A stretch of 28,686 bases of DNA. It comes from a virus. A model generated the notes under the pieces. It searched no databases. It had not been told where the DNA came from and worked only from the letters and a program-made list of their open reading frames with translations. The stretch is taken from the IMG/VR virus record IMGVR_UViG_3300030109_001874, positions 1 to 28,686 of that record; one strand, given 5' to 3'. Below are positions 1 to 7,723 of the stretch, one piece after another. How positions within the stretch are numbered: position 1 is the stretch's first letter; every line of letters starts with the position of its first letter. The position numbers were made by a program, and so were the translations under genes.

Positions 1-555
1 ACCTGCACCATTGCCTGAGTTAAAATCATCCTCGTTAAACGGTGCTGAAAATACAATTTCTTGAGGTGTAGAAGACATTCCAGCGTAGAACATGTGTTCT
101 CGAAATGAAGCTACAAACTGCGCTCCTGCTACACTGCTTTCAGATATGGTTGTAACTGTTGTGTCATTAATTACTCTAGGAGCGTCAGCACCGTTAACCA
201 TACAAACTTTCTCAGCATTTTCGTAATTAAATCTTTCAAAATACGCCCGTCCGTTTGCTGTTAATCCAGTTGCTAATGTAGTCCATACGTTACTACCTGC
301 ATCAACAACTAAAATTCCATTAGAAACTGCGTATACTTTATCGTTGTAAATTAAAACACCTTGTACAATATTATCACCATTTACCCTAGCGGTAGAAACT
401 TTAGTTGTACCATTTAAACGGCGATAACCTCCTAATACAGAAGGTTCAAAATTTGTTAGCTTTGTTGCTGCTCCGGGCGGCATTGAATAGATATCTTGGT
501 CTAATATAAGACCACCCGTGGTCGTAATAATACTAGATGTTATGTCTTGTGTCAT
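1..555 (-). CDS. Tail/virion structural protein, partial (3' end outside window)
   Basis: The frame stays open from the ATG at 555 to base 1, giving about 185 residues of the N-terminus. It begins MTQDITSSIITTTGGLILDQ, followed by a Gly- and Asn-rich series of short beta-like segments (for example LGGYRRLNGTTKV, LIYNDKVYAVSNGILVVD, AGAQFVASFREHMFYAG). This spacing resembles a beta-propeller or beta-rich tail protein. It follows the T7 gp11-like adaptor with an ATGA overlap, the place where podoviruses keep the tail nozzle or other tail proteins. The tail role rests on position and on the beta-rich pattern; no catalytic motif is visible. Confidence 0.7.
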   Translation of the reverse strand, partial: MTQDITSSIITTTGGLILDQDIYSMPPGAATKLTNFEPSVLGGYRRLNGTTKVSTARVNGDNIVQGVLIYNDKVYAVSNGILVVDAGSNVWTTLATGLTANGRAYFERFNYENAEKVCMVNGADAPRVINDTTVTTISESSVAGAQFVASFREHMFYAGMSSTPQEIVFSAPFNEDDFNSGNGAG

Positions 556-1610
556 GGCGCTGTATTATATAACCTCATTCCTGCTGGATACATATAATTT
601 TTTGTGTTTATTAGTTCTATTCGCATACGTGCTAAACCTTCTTTATAATCTTTTTCAGAGAGTTGTGCAGCAGGTATGTTAGCTCTAAGAATATGGCAAT
701 AATATTTTCCACGATTTACAATTACGTCATCATAACGTGAAGGTAAGTCGGGAGTATCAGTAGATGAAGATAAATCTGTATGAACTTTGTAATACTCGTA
801 ACGAACACTTAAAAAACTTGAATCAGGTATTGGTGTAAGACCATACTTATCATCGTATGTTTCATAAACATAAAAAGGTGTACCAAAATGCTCTACAGAT
901 GTAGTGTTTAAGTCACGATCAGAAAACTTATCTAACCACTCACTGTAGGAAAGAAAAACAAGTTTTCGAGGACTTATATTTTCTGAAACTGATACGTTGT
1001 CTACATCGTGGTTTGCAGAAGCAGAGTTTACAAAACCTATAAAAGTCGATGTTGTTGTTGCTGTAAAAATAACAGTATGAAACTGACCGTCACCCGCATC
1101 ATCAATAGAAAGAGTTTGAGTTGATATTTGTGTACCACCAGAACCTGTTCCTATGTTTAATGTGATATCTCCTGTAAATGTACGAACACGAAGAACGTAT
1201 TCTTTATTTACAACAGTGCTAATAGACTGTTCCGCTCCTGCATTATTTAATCTCAGTCGAGCAGAAGCGTTAGCAGGACTTCCACTAGTAGTGCTCCAGT
1301 TAGTTATATTTGATGTAAAATTACCATTAGTAATTAAATCACTTGGAAGTAATACAAAGGTATTCATATTTGCCTGTCTGGCATCTGATGGCAGACTGTA
1401 TTCTTGAGTACCTGCCGTTAAAGAATCTGTTTGATCACTATGAATAAAAGGCCACTGAACTTCAGAATTATAAATATCGTGAATACTTTTATTCACCATG
1501 TTTTTAGCAACAGTTTGAATACCTCTAGAACTAGCAAAATTACTAGATGTTAATTCTGCTTCATTAAGTTCGTTTAATATTCTATTTGTTAATACAAGAA
1601 AAGTAGCCAT
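552..1610 (-). CDS. T7 gp11-like tail adaptor protein with an inserted jellyroll (CBM-like) domain
   Basis: The N-terminus (MATFLVLTNRILNELNEAEL, then SSNFASSRGIQTVAKNMVN) has the form of podovirus head-to-tail adaptor (tail tubular protein A) proteins: a helical start, a VQWPF segment near 51-55 and a YSLPSD segment near 71-76. The adaptor fold seems to resume at about 214 (RKLVFLSYSEWLDKFSDRD) and ends with RYDDVIVNRGKYYCHILRAN. Between about 91 and 211 sits an extra domain (ITNGNFTSNITNWSTTSG ... DVDNVSVSE) that reads like a CBM4_9 or DUF642-type beta-sandwich. An AGGA motif precedes ATG 1610. In the virion the protein would sit below the portal; the insert would face outward. The adaptor call is fairly secure; the insert's ligand is unknown. 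Confidence 0.75.
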   Translation of the reverse strand: MATFLVLTNRILNELNEAELTSSNFASSRGIQTVAKNMVNKSIHDIYNSEVQWPFIHSDQTDSLTAGTQEYSLPSDARQANMNTFVLLPSDLITNGNFTSNITNWSTTSGSPANASARLRLNNAGAEQSISTVVNKEYVLRVRTFTGDITLNIGTGSGGTQISTQTLSIDDAGDGQFHTVIFTATTTSTFIGFVNSASANHDVDNVSVSENISPRKLVFLSYSEWLDKFSDRDLNTTSVEHFGTPFYVYETYDDKYGLTPIPDSSFLSVRYEYYKVHTDLSSSTDTPDLPSRYDDVIVNRGKYYCHILRANIPAAQLSEKDYKEGLARMRIELINTKNYMYPAGMRLYNTAP

Positions 1611-1642
1611 TGTTTATCCTATAATTAAATATAAAGTATGTA

Positions 1643-1668
1643 GGAGAAGGGGTAAAGACCCCCTCTCC
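1643..1668 (-). terminator. Stem-loop between capsid-region and tail genes (possible weak terminator or processing site)
   Basis: GGAGAAGGGG, a six-base loop and CCCCCTCTCC form a ten-pair stem; as leftward RNA its one irregular pair is a G-U wobble. TATGT and ACATA could extend the base. It lies just after the decoration-protein gene and just before the adaptor gene. No clean U-run follows, so full termination is doubtful. Attenuation or RNase processing that lifts capsid mRNA over tail mRNA fits better. Confidence 0.5.
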
Positions 1669-1684
1669 ATTGTAACATACAAAG

Positions 1685-2158
1685 TTACGCGAAAGTGACT
1701 TTCTGAGGTTCACTTCCACCAAGACCGTCATAGTCAGCAACAATTGCGAATACGCGAATAATAGCGTTAATCGCTCCCGTTGCAATCACTACGTCAATCG
1801 TGTCGGCAGCGGTATAGTTACCGTAGCCTACAGAAGTCGTACCTTGCGAACCCGCACCCGCTTGAGCGCGAATAGGCACAAGGTTAGTATTAGCAATGGT
1901 TTGAGCCGTAACATAACGGTCAACATCGTCACCGTCACCTAACGACACAGTACCACTGTTTCCTGCAGTATCAGCAGTCATTACCTCGATTCCGGCAGTA
2001 ACAACATACGTATTAGCAGGAAGTTCGATACACTGGATGACATCACCAGAAGCGTTAGTAAAAGCGGTAAAGTCAATAACTTGCGTTAGTACTTTAACGT
2101 CTCCTGCGCTTGCGGAGATACCAGTAGAACCACCACCTGTAATGGTAAAAGTAGCCAT
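1685..2158 (-). CDS. Probable capsid decoration/minor head protein
   Basis: This 157-aa protein starts MATFTITGGGSTGISASAGD and is rich in Gly, Ala, Thr and Val, with alternating beta-strand patterns and almost no Lys. It lies 14 bases downstream of the major capsid gene. Its base composition is richer in G+C than the tail genes beyond it and resembles the capsid gene, consistent with high expression. Position, size and composition fit a head decoration or cement protein. I recognise no specific family, so a small tail protein is possible. Confidence 0.6.
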   Translation of the reverse strand: MATFTITGGGSTGISASAGDVKVLTQVIDFTAFTNASGDVIQCIELPANTYVVTAGIEVMTADTAGNSGTVSLGDGDDVDRYVTAQTIANTNLVPIRAQAGAGSQGTTSVGYGNYTAADTIDVVIATGAINAIIRVFAIVADYDGLGGSEPQKVTFA

Positions 2159-2172
2159 GTTCTAGTCCTCCC

Positions 2173-3120
2173 TTAACTATCCAAGTCGCACAAACCCTTA
2201 AACACGCCCTTAAAGCCTGTTCCGCTGCCCTTGAGAACTTTACGTCCAAAAACGTGTAGTCCACGAACAACATCAGCAAAGCTATCAGGGTCGCGTATCA
2301 CTTCCGTTTTGGCAATGTGCGAAGCCGTAACGACTGCGCTTTGATGCCCGAACAGGAAGAGGGTGTGACCACTTGTTGCAGATGAGCCAAAAGTGTGCGC
2401 TGCGTCTGATCCCGTAGAACCAACAACAATCGCATTAGTTTGATACAGGTCAAAGCCGTGAAGTGGCCTTTCTGTAACTTTACCGTTCAGAAGCGGAGAA
2501 CCGCCACCCGTGACCGACGCATCCATAATTTTGGATGAAGCGCCACGCAAAACTTCGTAGAATTGCGGCGGGGCCACAAGCCAACGATTTTCTTCTGGAA
2601 CGTCATTTTCATCACAGTTACGTGCTGCTTGTGCAACAAGATCAGCAATCTCGTCACCAGTATTTGCAGACGTAGCCTGAGTTGCGATAGTACCCGTAGG
2701 CGTAGCAGCATTATCAGAAATAGCCTTTAGAACATTAAAGTCAAAAGCTTTCTTCAAGCTGTATGCACCGGATGAAGTTGCCAAAGCTTCAAAATTAAGA
2801 TGACTGTGGCGTTCTTCGATATCGTCAACTTTAAAAGCAAAGTAGTTACCCTGATCAACGGTCAACTGAATCTGATCATCAGATAGGTCTTCCGTGTTCA
2901 CGGTTGTACCGCGAGCATAATCTCGAACCGTAATTGACGGCTCTTGGATAATATTCACGGTATCGCCAAAGTTTTCAATTTCTCCAGCGTAGTCGGTGTT
3001 TGTAACTGCTTCAGCTACCGACGCACGACGGAAAAACTTGAGAACTTTTTGGCTGAAAATAGTGGGTACAAAATTACCTGACGGTAAGTTGTTGTAACCA
3101 CCAGCGCGAGTAAAAGCCAT
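2173..3120 (-). CDS. Major capsid protein
   Basis: This 315-aa protein lies directly after the scaffold gene. Segments typical of HK97-fold phage coat proteins are visible: SQKVLKFFRRASVAEAVTN near 23-41, GDTVNIIQEPSITVRDYARG near 53-72, and LTVDQGNYFAFKVDDIEERH near 86-105. A later segment, RWLVAPPQFYEVLRGASSKI, has the usual form of this family's C-terminal half, and the C-terminus contains HVFGRKVLKGSGTGFKGVFK. Size and the order portal, scaffold, coat support the call. The reading comes from motif form only. Confidence 0.85.
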   Translation of the reverse strand: MAFTRAGGYNNLPSGNFVPTIFSQKVLKFFRRASVAEAVTNTDYAGEIENFGDTVNIIQEPSITVRDYARGTTVNTEDLSDDQIQLTVDQGNYFAFKVDDIEERHSHLNFEALATSSGAYSLKKAFDFNVLKAISDNAATPTGTIATQATSANTGDEIADLVAQAARNCDENDVPEENRWLVAPPQFYEVLRGASSKIMDASVTGGGSPLLNGKVTERPLHGFDLYQTNAIVVGSTGSDAAHTFGSSATSGHTLFLFGHQSAVVTASHIAKTEVIRDPDSFADVVRGLHVFGRKVLKGSGTGFKGVFKGLCDLDS

Positions 3121-3160
3121 TTTGGTTTCTCCTTACTAGGGGATGTTAAAATTAAAAGTA

Positions 3161-4021
3161 TTAAAGAGAATCAACAACTCGTCCCTCACGGGAAGCGGAA
3201 TCAATCTCTTTTTCGTATTTCTCAAATTCCCACGGTTTAAGCCGGGAGATTTCCTCTACTGTCCAGACTTTTTTATCTGGTCCTAAAGATTCTAAGCCTC
3301 GATTTGCTGCGGTGCGAGTTACAGCTTGCGCTGCTTCTGCCCGCTGATTCTTTTTTGAACCAGATCGTCTTGACTTAGTAGTGGTCTGACCGACATCTGC
3401 TTTGTACAGATCAATAACTCTTGCGGCCCAACGAACATCTGTATTATTGCGATAGACTCCATCAGAAATGCTTGATGGTTGTTCTTCTAACCAACGTAGA
3501 AAATCGTCACTTTCTTTGAGTTCTGCAAAGTCAGGATGTAATGCGGAAAGTTGTTTTTCAGCAGTTATTCGTTCTGCTTCTTCTTCCTTTTGTCGCAGTA
3601 CTTCCAAATGTTCTTCGACTTCTGAAACTCTGTCGTTAGCTTTTAGCGAAGAAATAGTTTCGACCACATCGTATACATCAGGGTATTGATTGCGGAAGTT
3701 TTCAAGTTCTTCTGCTGTCTTAGGAAGCTGTTCAGCTTTTAGAGAGGGACCATCACCCATCTTGAGTTTTGCTTCAAGAACTTCTCGGTTTTGTTTCCAC
3801 TCGTTTAGCTTAGTGTCATAGTGCTTCTTTAGATCATCATACCTTTTTTTGTAATCGTGATCTTCTTTTTGAACGATACCTTCTGTAAGTTGAGGAGTAG
3901 CCGCTTCTTCTACAACGGGGTCCAAAGTTTCTTCGTCTGGTTCATTCAAGGTTCGCCTATACGCATTTTCGTATGGGGTAGGCTCAAGTACTTCTTCTGT
4001 TTCGTTCTCAGTGTCAATCAT
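3161..4021 (-). CDS. Capsid assembly scaffolding protein
   Basis: This 286-aa acidic, highly charged protein has predicted coiled coils at about 52-88 and 130-160, a basic patch at 216-227 (KSRRSGSKKNQR) and no globular catalytic motif. A segment HPDFAELKESDDFLRWLEEQ near 162-181 is typical of podovirus scaffolds. It lies directly before the major capsid gene. AAAGGAG lies just upstream of ATG 4021, right after the second hairpin of the intergenic element. The protein would nucleate procapsid assembly and leave before or during DNA packaging. Confidence 0.85.
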   Translation of the reverse strand: MIDTENETEEVLEPTPYENAYRRTLNEPDEETLDPVVEEAATPQLTEGIVQKEDHDYKKRYDDLKKHYDTKLNEWKQNREVLEAKLKMGDGPSLKAEQLPKTAEELENFRNQYPDVYDVVETISSLKANDRVSEVEEHLEVLRQKEEEAERITAEKQLSALHPDFAELKESDDFLRWLEEQPSSISDGVYRNNTDVRWAARVIDLYKADVGQTTTKSRRSGSKKNQRAEAAQAVTRTAANRGLESLGPDKKVWTVEEISRLKPWEFEKYEKEIDSASREGRVVDSL

Positions 4022-4040
4022 GCTTTATCTCCTTTCTCTC

Positions 4041-4122
4041 GCGGGGCCAGAAATAATCTGGGTAGCCGTGCGGAGGAGTAATGTGTAGTTAAATAGCGGG
4101 GCCGAAAATTTCGGGTAGCCGC
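4041..4122 (-). other. Two tandem structured elements with compensatory stem changes
   Basis: Two copies, 4041-4068 and 4096-4122, share GCGGGGCC on one side and GGGTAGCCG on the other (+ strand). The bases between differ but stay self-complementary: AGA/TCT around a five-base loop in one, GAAA/TTTC around one base in the other. In the leftward transcript each folds as an outer CGG/CCG stem, an asymmetric internal loop (CUA opposite CC) and an inner stem starting CC/GG. They occupy the 119-base gap between the M15 peptidase and scaffold genes. The structure is visible; its role is unknown. Confidence 0.6.
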
Positions 4123-4140
4123 TCCGGTAAATGAAGCGTT

Positions 4141-4527
4141 TTAATAGCTCCAAACTGTAGGGCGTGGACGACCTTTTGCTTCTTTCATATTATCAAGGTG
4201 TATAAAACGTCCAGCCATTAATCCATTTTGTTTTACGCCTATGCCTGTCATACCTTTTCGTATTGAAAGGCAGATAAGCTCGTATGCGTCTTTTAAATTT
4301 ACAGAAACATCGACAGCTTGTCCGTGACGGTGTGGTGAGTCTTTAGCTCCACCTATGCTATCGTTGTGTTCCTTGCATCTAAACGCAGAGGTTATTACCA
4401 TAGGACGATCAAATTCTTTTCTAATTTCTACAAGAGTTTCCATAAACTCAGGTTTCATTGCTGCATCTTCACAACCGCACTTACATTCTAACTCGTTATG
4501 CGTAAAGTAGTCCCATTCTACAAGCAT
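4141..4527 (-). CDS. M15-family D-Ala-D-Ala carboxypeptidase-like endolysin
   Basis: This 128-aa protein matches the Peptidase_M15_3 pattern: an N-terminal FTHNELECKCGC, the SAFRCKEHNDSIGG substrate-side segment near 47-60, and the zinc motif S-x-H-x-x-G-x-A-x-D read as SPHRHGQAVD. Likely zinc ligands are His66, Asp73 and His110 (in FIHLD). The C-terminus ends in WSY, common in this family. It would cut peptide cross-bridges in peptidoglycan. It has no signal peptide, so it needs a holin or acts from the virion. It sits among head genes, sharing one base (4527) with the upstream gene, so a virion role is possible. Confidence 0.88.
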   Translation of the reverse strand: MLVEWDYFTHNELECKCGCEDAAMKPEFMETLVEIRKEFDRPMVITSAFRCKEHNDSIGGAKDSPHRHGQAVDVSVNLKDAYELICLSIRKGMTGIGVKQNGLMAGRFIHLDNMKEAKGRPRPTVWSY

Positions 4528-5201
4528 TATACAGACCTTCTGGTTACAAGACCACCGCCACTCATATCAAGAATAGCTTGTTCTTCTTCTTCTTTTTTTA
4601 CAGAAGGAGGACTTGTTAAAGGACTGCCTTGTGACGGTGAATGAAGTTGTTCACCACTATCTTTTTGTACCATTCCTCCACCCTGCATAGGCATTTGTGG
4701 TGCGTTTTGTTCTTGTGGTACTTGCATTGGAGGCATTTCTGCTTGTTGTGCTTGCTCTTGTTGTTGCGGTTGAGGTACAAAAGCTTTTTGTTTGTCTCCT
4801 CTTGATTTCTCAAGTTGTGCGCGAAGCTCTAAACCTTTTTCACGATAGGTTTCAAGACGCTGCATTCCTATGTACTCTACAAGCTCTTTTGGAATACGAT
4901 ACTCAAAGTTAGAAATCTTAATAGGAATATCAGAGTCAGGGTCAGCACCTTCAATCTGCACGCCGTCTTGTTGTGCTTGCTTCATAGCTTTTTTAACTTC
5001 TATGTTGATATTATTTAACCCTACGTACAGAACAGATTCATAGGGCAGTATAAAATCACCCTCTTTTGCTGTTGTAGGAATATCATCCTCTACGGACTCT
5101 ACACCACCCTCTACAGGCATATCACCCATAGGCTCGTTAACTACACCTGCTGGTATCGGTGGTGCTTCCATTTCAGGAATGTTAGGTTGAATAAGTGCCA
5201 T
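4527..5201 (-). CDS. Uncharacterised Gln/Pro/Met-rich phage protein
   Basis: This 224-aa protein has an acidic N-terminus (about 1-45), a central structured-looking part (GDFILPYESVLYVGLNNINI near 48-67 and IPKELVEYIGMQRLETYREK), a helical stretch, and a long low-complexity region rich in Gln, Pro and Met (about 145-200). The C-terminus is ILDMSGGGLVTRRSV. It lies between the Hint-domain protein and the M15 peptidase, which it overlaps by one base. The position suggests a structural or ejected protein, but I do not recognise the family. Confidence 0.65.
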   Translation of the reverse strand: MALIQPNIPEMEAPPIPAGVVNEPMGDMPVEGGVESVEDDIPTTAKEGDFILPYESVLYVGLNNINIEVKKAMKQAQQDGVQIEGADPDSDIPIKISNFEYRIPKELVEYIGMQRLETYREKGLELRAQLEKSRGDKQKAFVPQPQQQEQAQQAEMPPMQVPQEQNAPQMPMQGGGMVQKDSGEQLHSPSQGSPLTSPPSVKKEEEEQAILDMSGGGLVTRRSV

Positions 5202-5218
5202 TGTTTTTCCTATTTAAG

Positions 5219-7492
5219 TTAAGCTGCATTTTTTATTTTATTAAATTTTCTAACATATTCGTCTTTCATACTTCCTTCGTAGGAATTTGTGTCTCCAGAC
5301 AAATAAGCTTTACCCCATTGTTCTCCTCTTACAGCGCGTCCACGTATTGTTCTCATACCGTCTGCAATGTAAGTGTAGTTGTCTTCAGTTTCAAAGTTGT
5401 AAATAACTTGTTTCTTTAGTCGTCCTTCAGCAGGTTCAACTCGCGTAATTTCTACTAGATTGTTGTTGGGACCAAGAACTATGTCGCCTATATTTAACCA
5501 CTGTACGATAGCTGCTGTCCCATCACCTTTAATCATCCATTCAGTTCCAGATACCATCGAATCATTTAGATGCCAAATTTCAGGGTGTACATCTACAAGA
5601 AGAGATACAATAGGTTTAGCTTCAAGCGGTGTGTTCCAACGGCGTGTCTTTTTAGTTTCAGGATAAGACATAACCATATCGCCTATTTTTAAATCTTCAA
5701 TATTACGGTATGTATTGTTAGCCATAAGTATTTGAGTTCCTGCGACCCAACATGCTGATCCACCACCATCGTCGCCTTCTCCTTCGCCTTCTCCTTCTCC
5801 TTCCCCTCCATAATCTCCAAAATCGTCATCAAAACCGAATATTCCCATTGACGCTTCACTAAAAGCCACGTCTGCTGTAGGACCGCCTATTCCTTCTGAA
5901 GCTGCTTCTGCTGCGGGGTCAACATCAAATATCTCTTTATCTTGATTTCTTTCATCTAAAAATATAGCTTCAGCCTGATCTATCTCCGCTCTAATTTCTT
6001 TCTCAGTTTTAGTGGGCGGTGTTATATTTCTACCTGCTAATTTAGCTAGTTGACCTTCTAATTCTGCTTCTGTTCCGGGCATAGAGAATATACCCTCTAT
6101 AGCAAGATCATCTTGTTCTTGTTGATTTTCCATATCCTCAGGGCTTGTTCCAATACCGAAAAAGTCTGCAAATGGAACAATGTTGTTTATAAGTGCAGAT
6201 AAAAAGTCTTTTGTTGTAAAACCACTATACGTGGAAGAAGCTATCTGTGCGGCTGTAAGACCTACTCCAAATGCAGCGGTTCCAAGACCTGTTGCTACGA
6301 ACGGATTAATACCCGGTACAGCGCCTAATACAAAACCTTCAACAGTATCTTTACCGACTTGTGATAAAACTTGTCCTCCAATAGTTTTTGCAGTAGTCTC
6401 GTCTATCGCAAGATCAAGTTTTTCTGAAAATAAATCTATTGAACGAGATAGTTCCATACCTAAAGTATTTTTGCCTTCTGCTTCTGCTCTTGCAATGTCA
6501 GCAGGAGTTGTTATAGGTCCACCAAACAAAGACGCTGTAGGAGCATCTTGTGTGGCAAAAGCTGAACTTTGTGTAGCAGCAATTGCCTCTTCTTCTTCTG
6601 ATGCTTTAAAAAATCCTTCAAAATCATCCGAAATATTTACAAGTGGATCATCTACTTCTTCACCAAAAATAGGATCAATAACGTCTACAAAATCGGTTGA
6701 CTTAACTGCTTCTGTTAACTCATCTAAAACATCTCGTTCTCTTGTAACATCTGCAACTTGATCAAACACTTGTTTAACAGATTCCGGTTCCGTAACAGCT
6801 TTCGGTGCTTCTACTGGTTCAGCAAGAAAACCCGGATTTATTTGCTTTATTGTTTCTATAGCTAGATTTTGAATACTTTCTTGATCTTGTTTTTTTTGTG
6901 CCGCTCGTCTAGCCTTGAGTATAAAAGATTCAAGAGCTTGTGCTTCTGGATCGGTTCCTAAATCTTCTCGTAATTGTGTTACAAAAGATTGAATTGGTTC
7001 CGGTTTAGGAGCAGAAGGATCAGAAGGATCAGGAGTAGCAGTAGGTACAAAACCACTTTGTTGACTTAGTGCAGTTACTGCTGGAGTGCTTGATGAAAAA
7101 CCTGCTTGAGAAGAAGAAAACACGGGGTCAGGTTCTGGTGCTGGGGCTGGGTCTGAGGCTGTAGGTTTTGCAGCGGTAGTTTTAGTTTCAGGTTGTTCTT
7201 TACGATCTACAATCCCGTCTAAATTTCCTTCCCACCACTTTCTAAAATCTGGGTGTTCAGGGTAAGCATAGGGATGGTTGTCATAATCTGGCCCCTCATC
7301 ATCATAAAGACCTCCTGCAAAAGCATCTCCACTAACGTTTGGATTATGATAATGTGTAGGACCAACTTCTCCTCCCTCATTAATAACTCCTAAGACGCCC
7401 TGCTTTAAATACTCAGGATCACCAAACCCACCTATGTCTTGTAGATATTGTTTTAAATGTTGAAACCCGCTGTCAGTTTGATCTACTGGCAT
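5219..7492 (-). CDS. Large virion-associated protein with a C-terminal degenerate Hint (intein-like) domain
   Basis: This 757-aa protein has an acidic, Pro/Ala-rich N-terminal half, a hydrophobic Gly/Ala segment at about 383-418, an acidic linker with repeated Glu-Gly pairs at 563-573, and then a Hint-type module from Cys581. The module shows CWVAGTQILMANNTYRNIED and LKIGDMVMSY (block A-like) and VIYNFETEDNYTYIADG near 696-712 (block F-like). The nucleophile position Cys581 is kept. The block B His is not visible (SGTEWMI where T-x-x-H is expected), and the final HN is replaced by MRTIRG plus about 40 more residues. It lies between the portal companion gene and the M15 peptidase, so it is probably structural or ejected. 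Whether it cleaves itself is unknown. Confidence 0.75.
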   Translation of the reverse strand: MPVDQTDSGFQHLKQYLQDIGGFGDPEYLKQGVLGVINEGGEVGPTHYHNPNVSGDAFAGGLYDDEGPDYDNHPYAYPEHPDFRKWWEGNLDGIVDRKEQPETKTTAAKPTASDPAPAPEPDPVFSSSQAGFSSSTPAVTALSQQSGFVPTATPDPSDPSAPKPEPIQSFVTQLREDLGTDPEAQALESFILKARRAAQKKQDQESIQNLAIETIKQINPGFLAEPVEAPKAVTEPESVKQVFDQVADVTRERDVLDELTEAVKSTDFVDVIDPIFGEEVDDPLVNISDDFEGFFKASEEEEAIAATQSSAFATQDAPTASLFGGPITTPADIARAEAEGKNTLGMELSRSIDLFSEKLDLAIDETTAKTIGGQVLSQVGKDTVEGFVLGAVPGINPFVATGLGTAAFGVGLTAAQIASSTYSGFTTKDFLSALINNIVPFADFFGIGTSPEDMENQQEQDDLAIEGIFSMPGTEAELEGQLAKLAGRNITPPTKTEKEIRAEIDQAEAIFLDERNQDKEIFDVDPAAEAASEGIGGPTADVAFSEASMGIFGFDDDFGDYGGEGEGEGEGEGDDGGGSACWVAGTQILMANNTYRNIEDLKIGDMVMSYPETKKTRRWNTPLEAKPIVSLLVDVHPEIWHLNDSMVSGTEWMIKGDGTAAIVQWLNIGDIVLGPNNNLVEITRVEPAEGRLKKQVIYNFETEDNYTYIADGMRTIRGRAVRGEQWGKAYLSGDTNSYEGSMKDEYVRKFNKIKNAA

Positions 7493-7498
7493 ATTTAT

Positions 7499-7723
7499 TT
7501 ACTCTTGTGCTTTTGCATCTGATTTAACCGATATATTCAGGTTCTGAAGTGTTTCCAGTAAAGCCATCTTGCCCTGCAGACGGCGCATCTCCAATTCCGA
7601 TTCCACCACCACCAACTGCCGTTGCGTCATTTGGCCCAACTGTTGTAGGTACTCCTCCAGCGGCTCCCATGTTTCCGGGTTGTTGACCAGCGGGAGCAGC
7701 TTCTTCGCCTGTTGTGCGTTCAT
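7499..7723 (-). CDS. Small portal-companion protein overlapping the portal 3' end in another frame
   Basis: This 74-aa helical protein (MNAQQAKKLLPLVNNPETWE ... YLQQLGQMTQRQLVVVE) has the form of the short conserved protein often found just after the portal gene in podoviruses. ATG 7723 has a good AGAGGAC at 7728-7733, inside the portal coding sequence. It overlaps the last 200 bases of the portal gene and ends seven bases before the Hint-protein start. The stretch it covers encodes only a Gly/Ala/Pro-rich low-complexity portal tail, which suggests this frame carries the constraint. Confidence 0.75.
   Translation of the reverse strand: MNAQQAKKLLPLVNNPETWEPLEEYLQQLGQMTQRQLVVVESELEMRRLQGKMALLETLQNLNISVKSDAKAQE

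Noticed and set aside
5219-7492. Full protein-splicing intein
   Set aside because: The block B His and the C-terminal His-Asn are missing and no C-extein junction is evident; only a degenerate Hint domain is supported.
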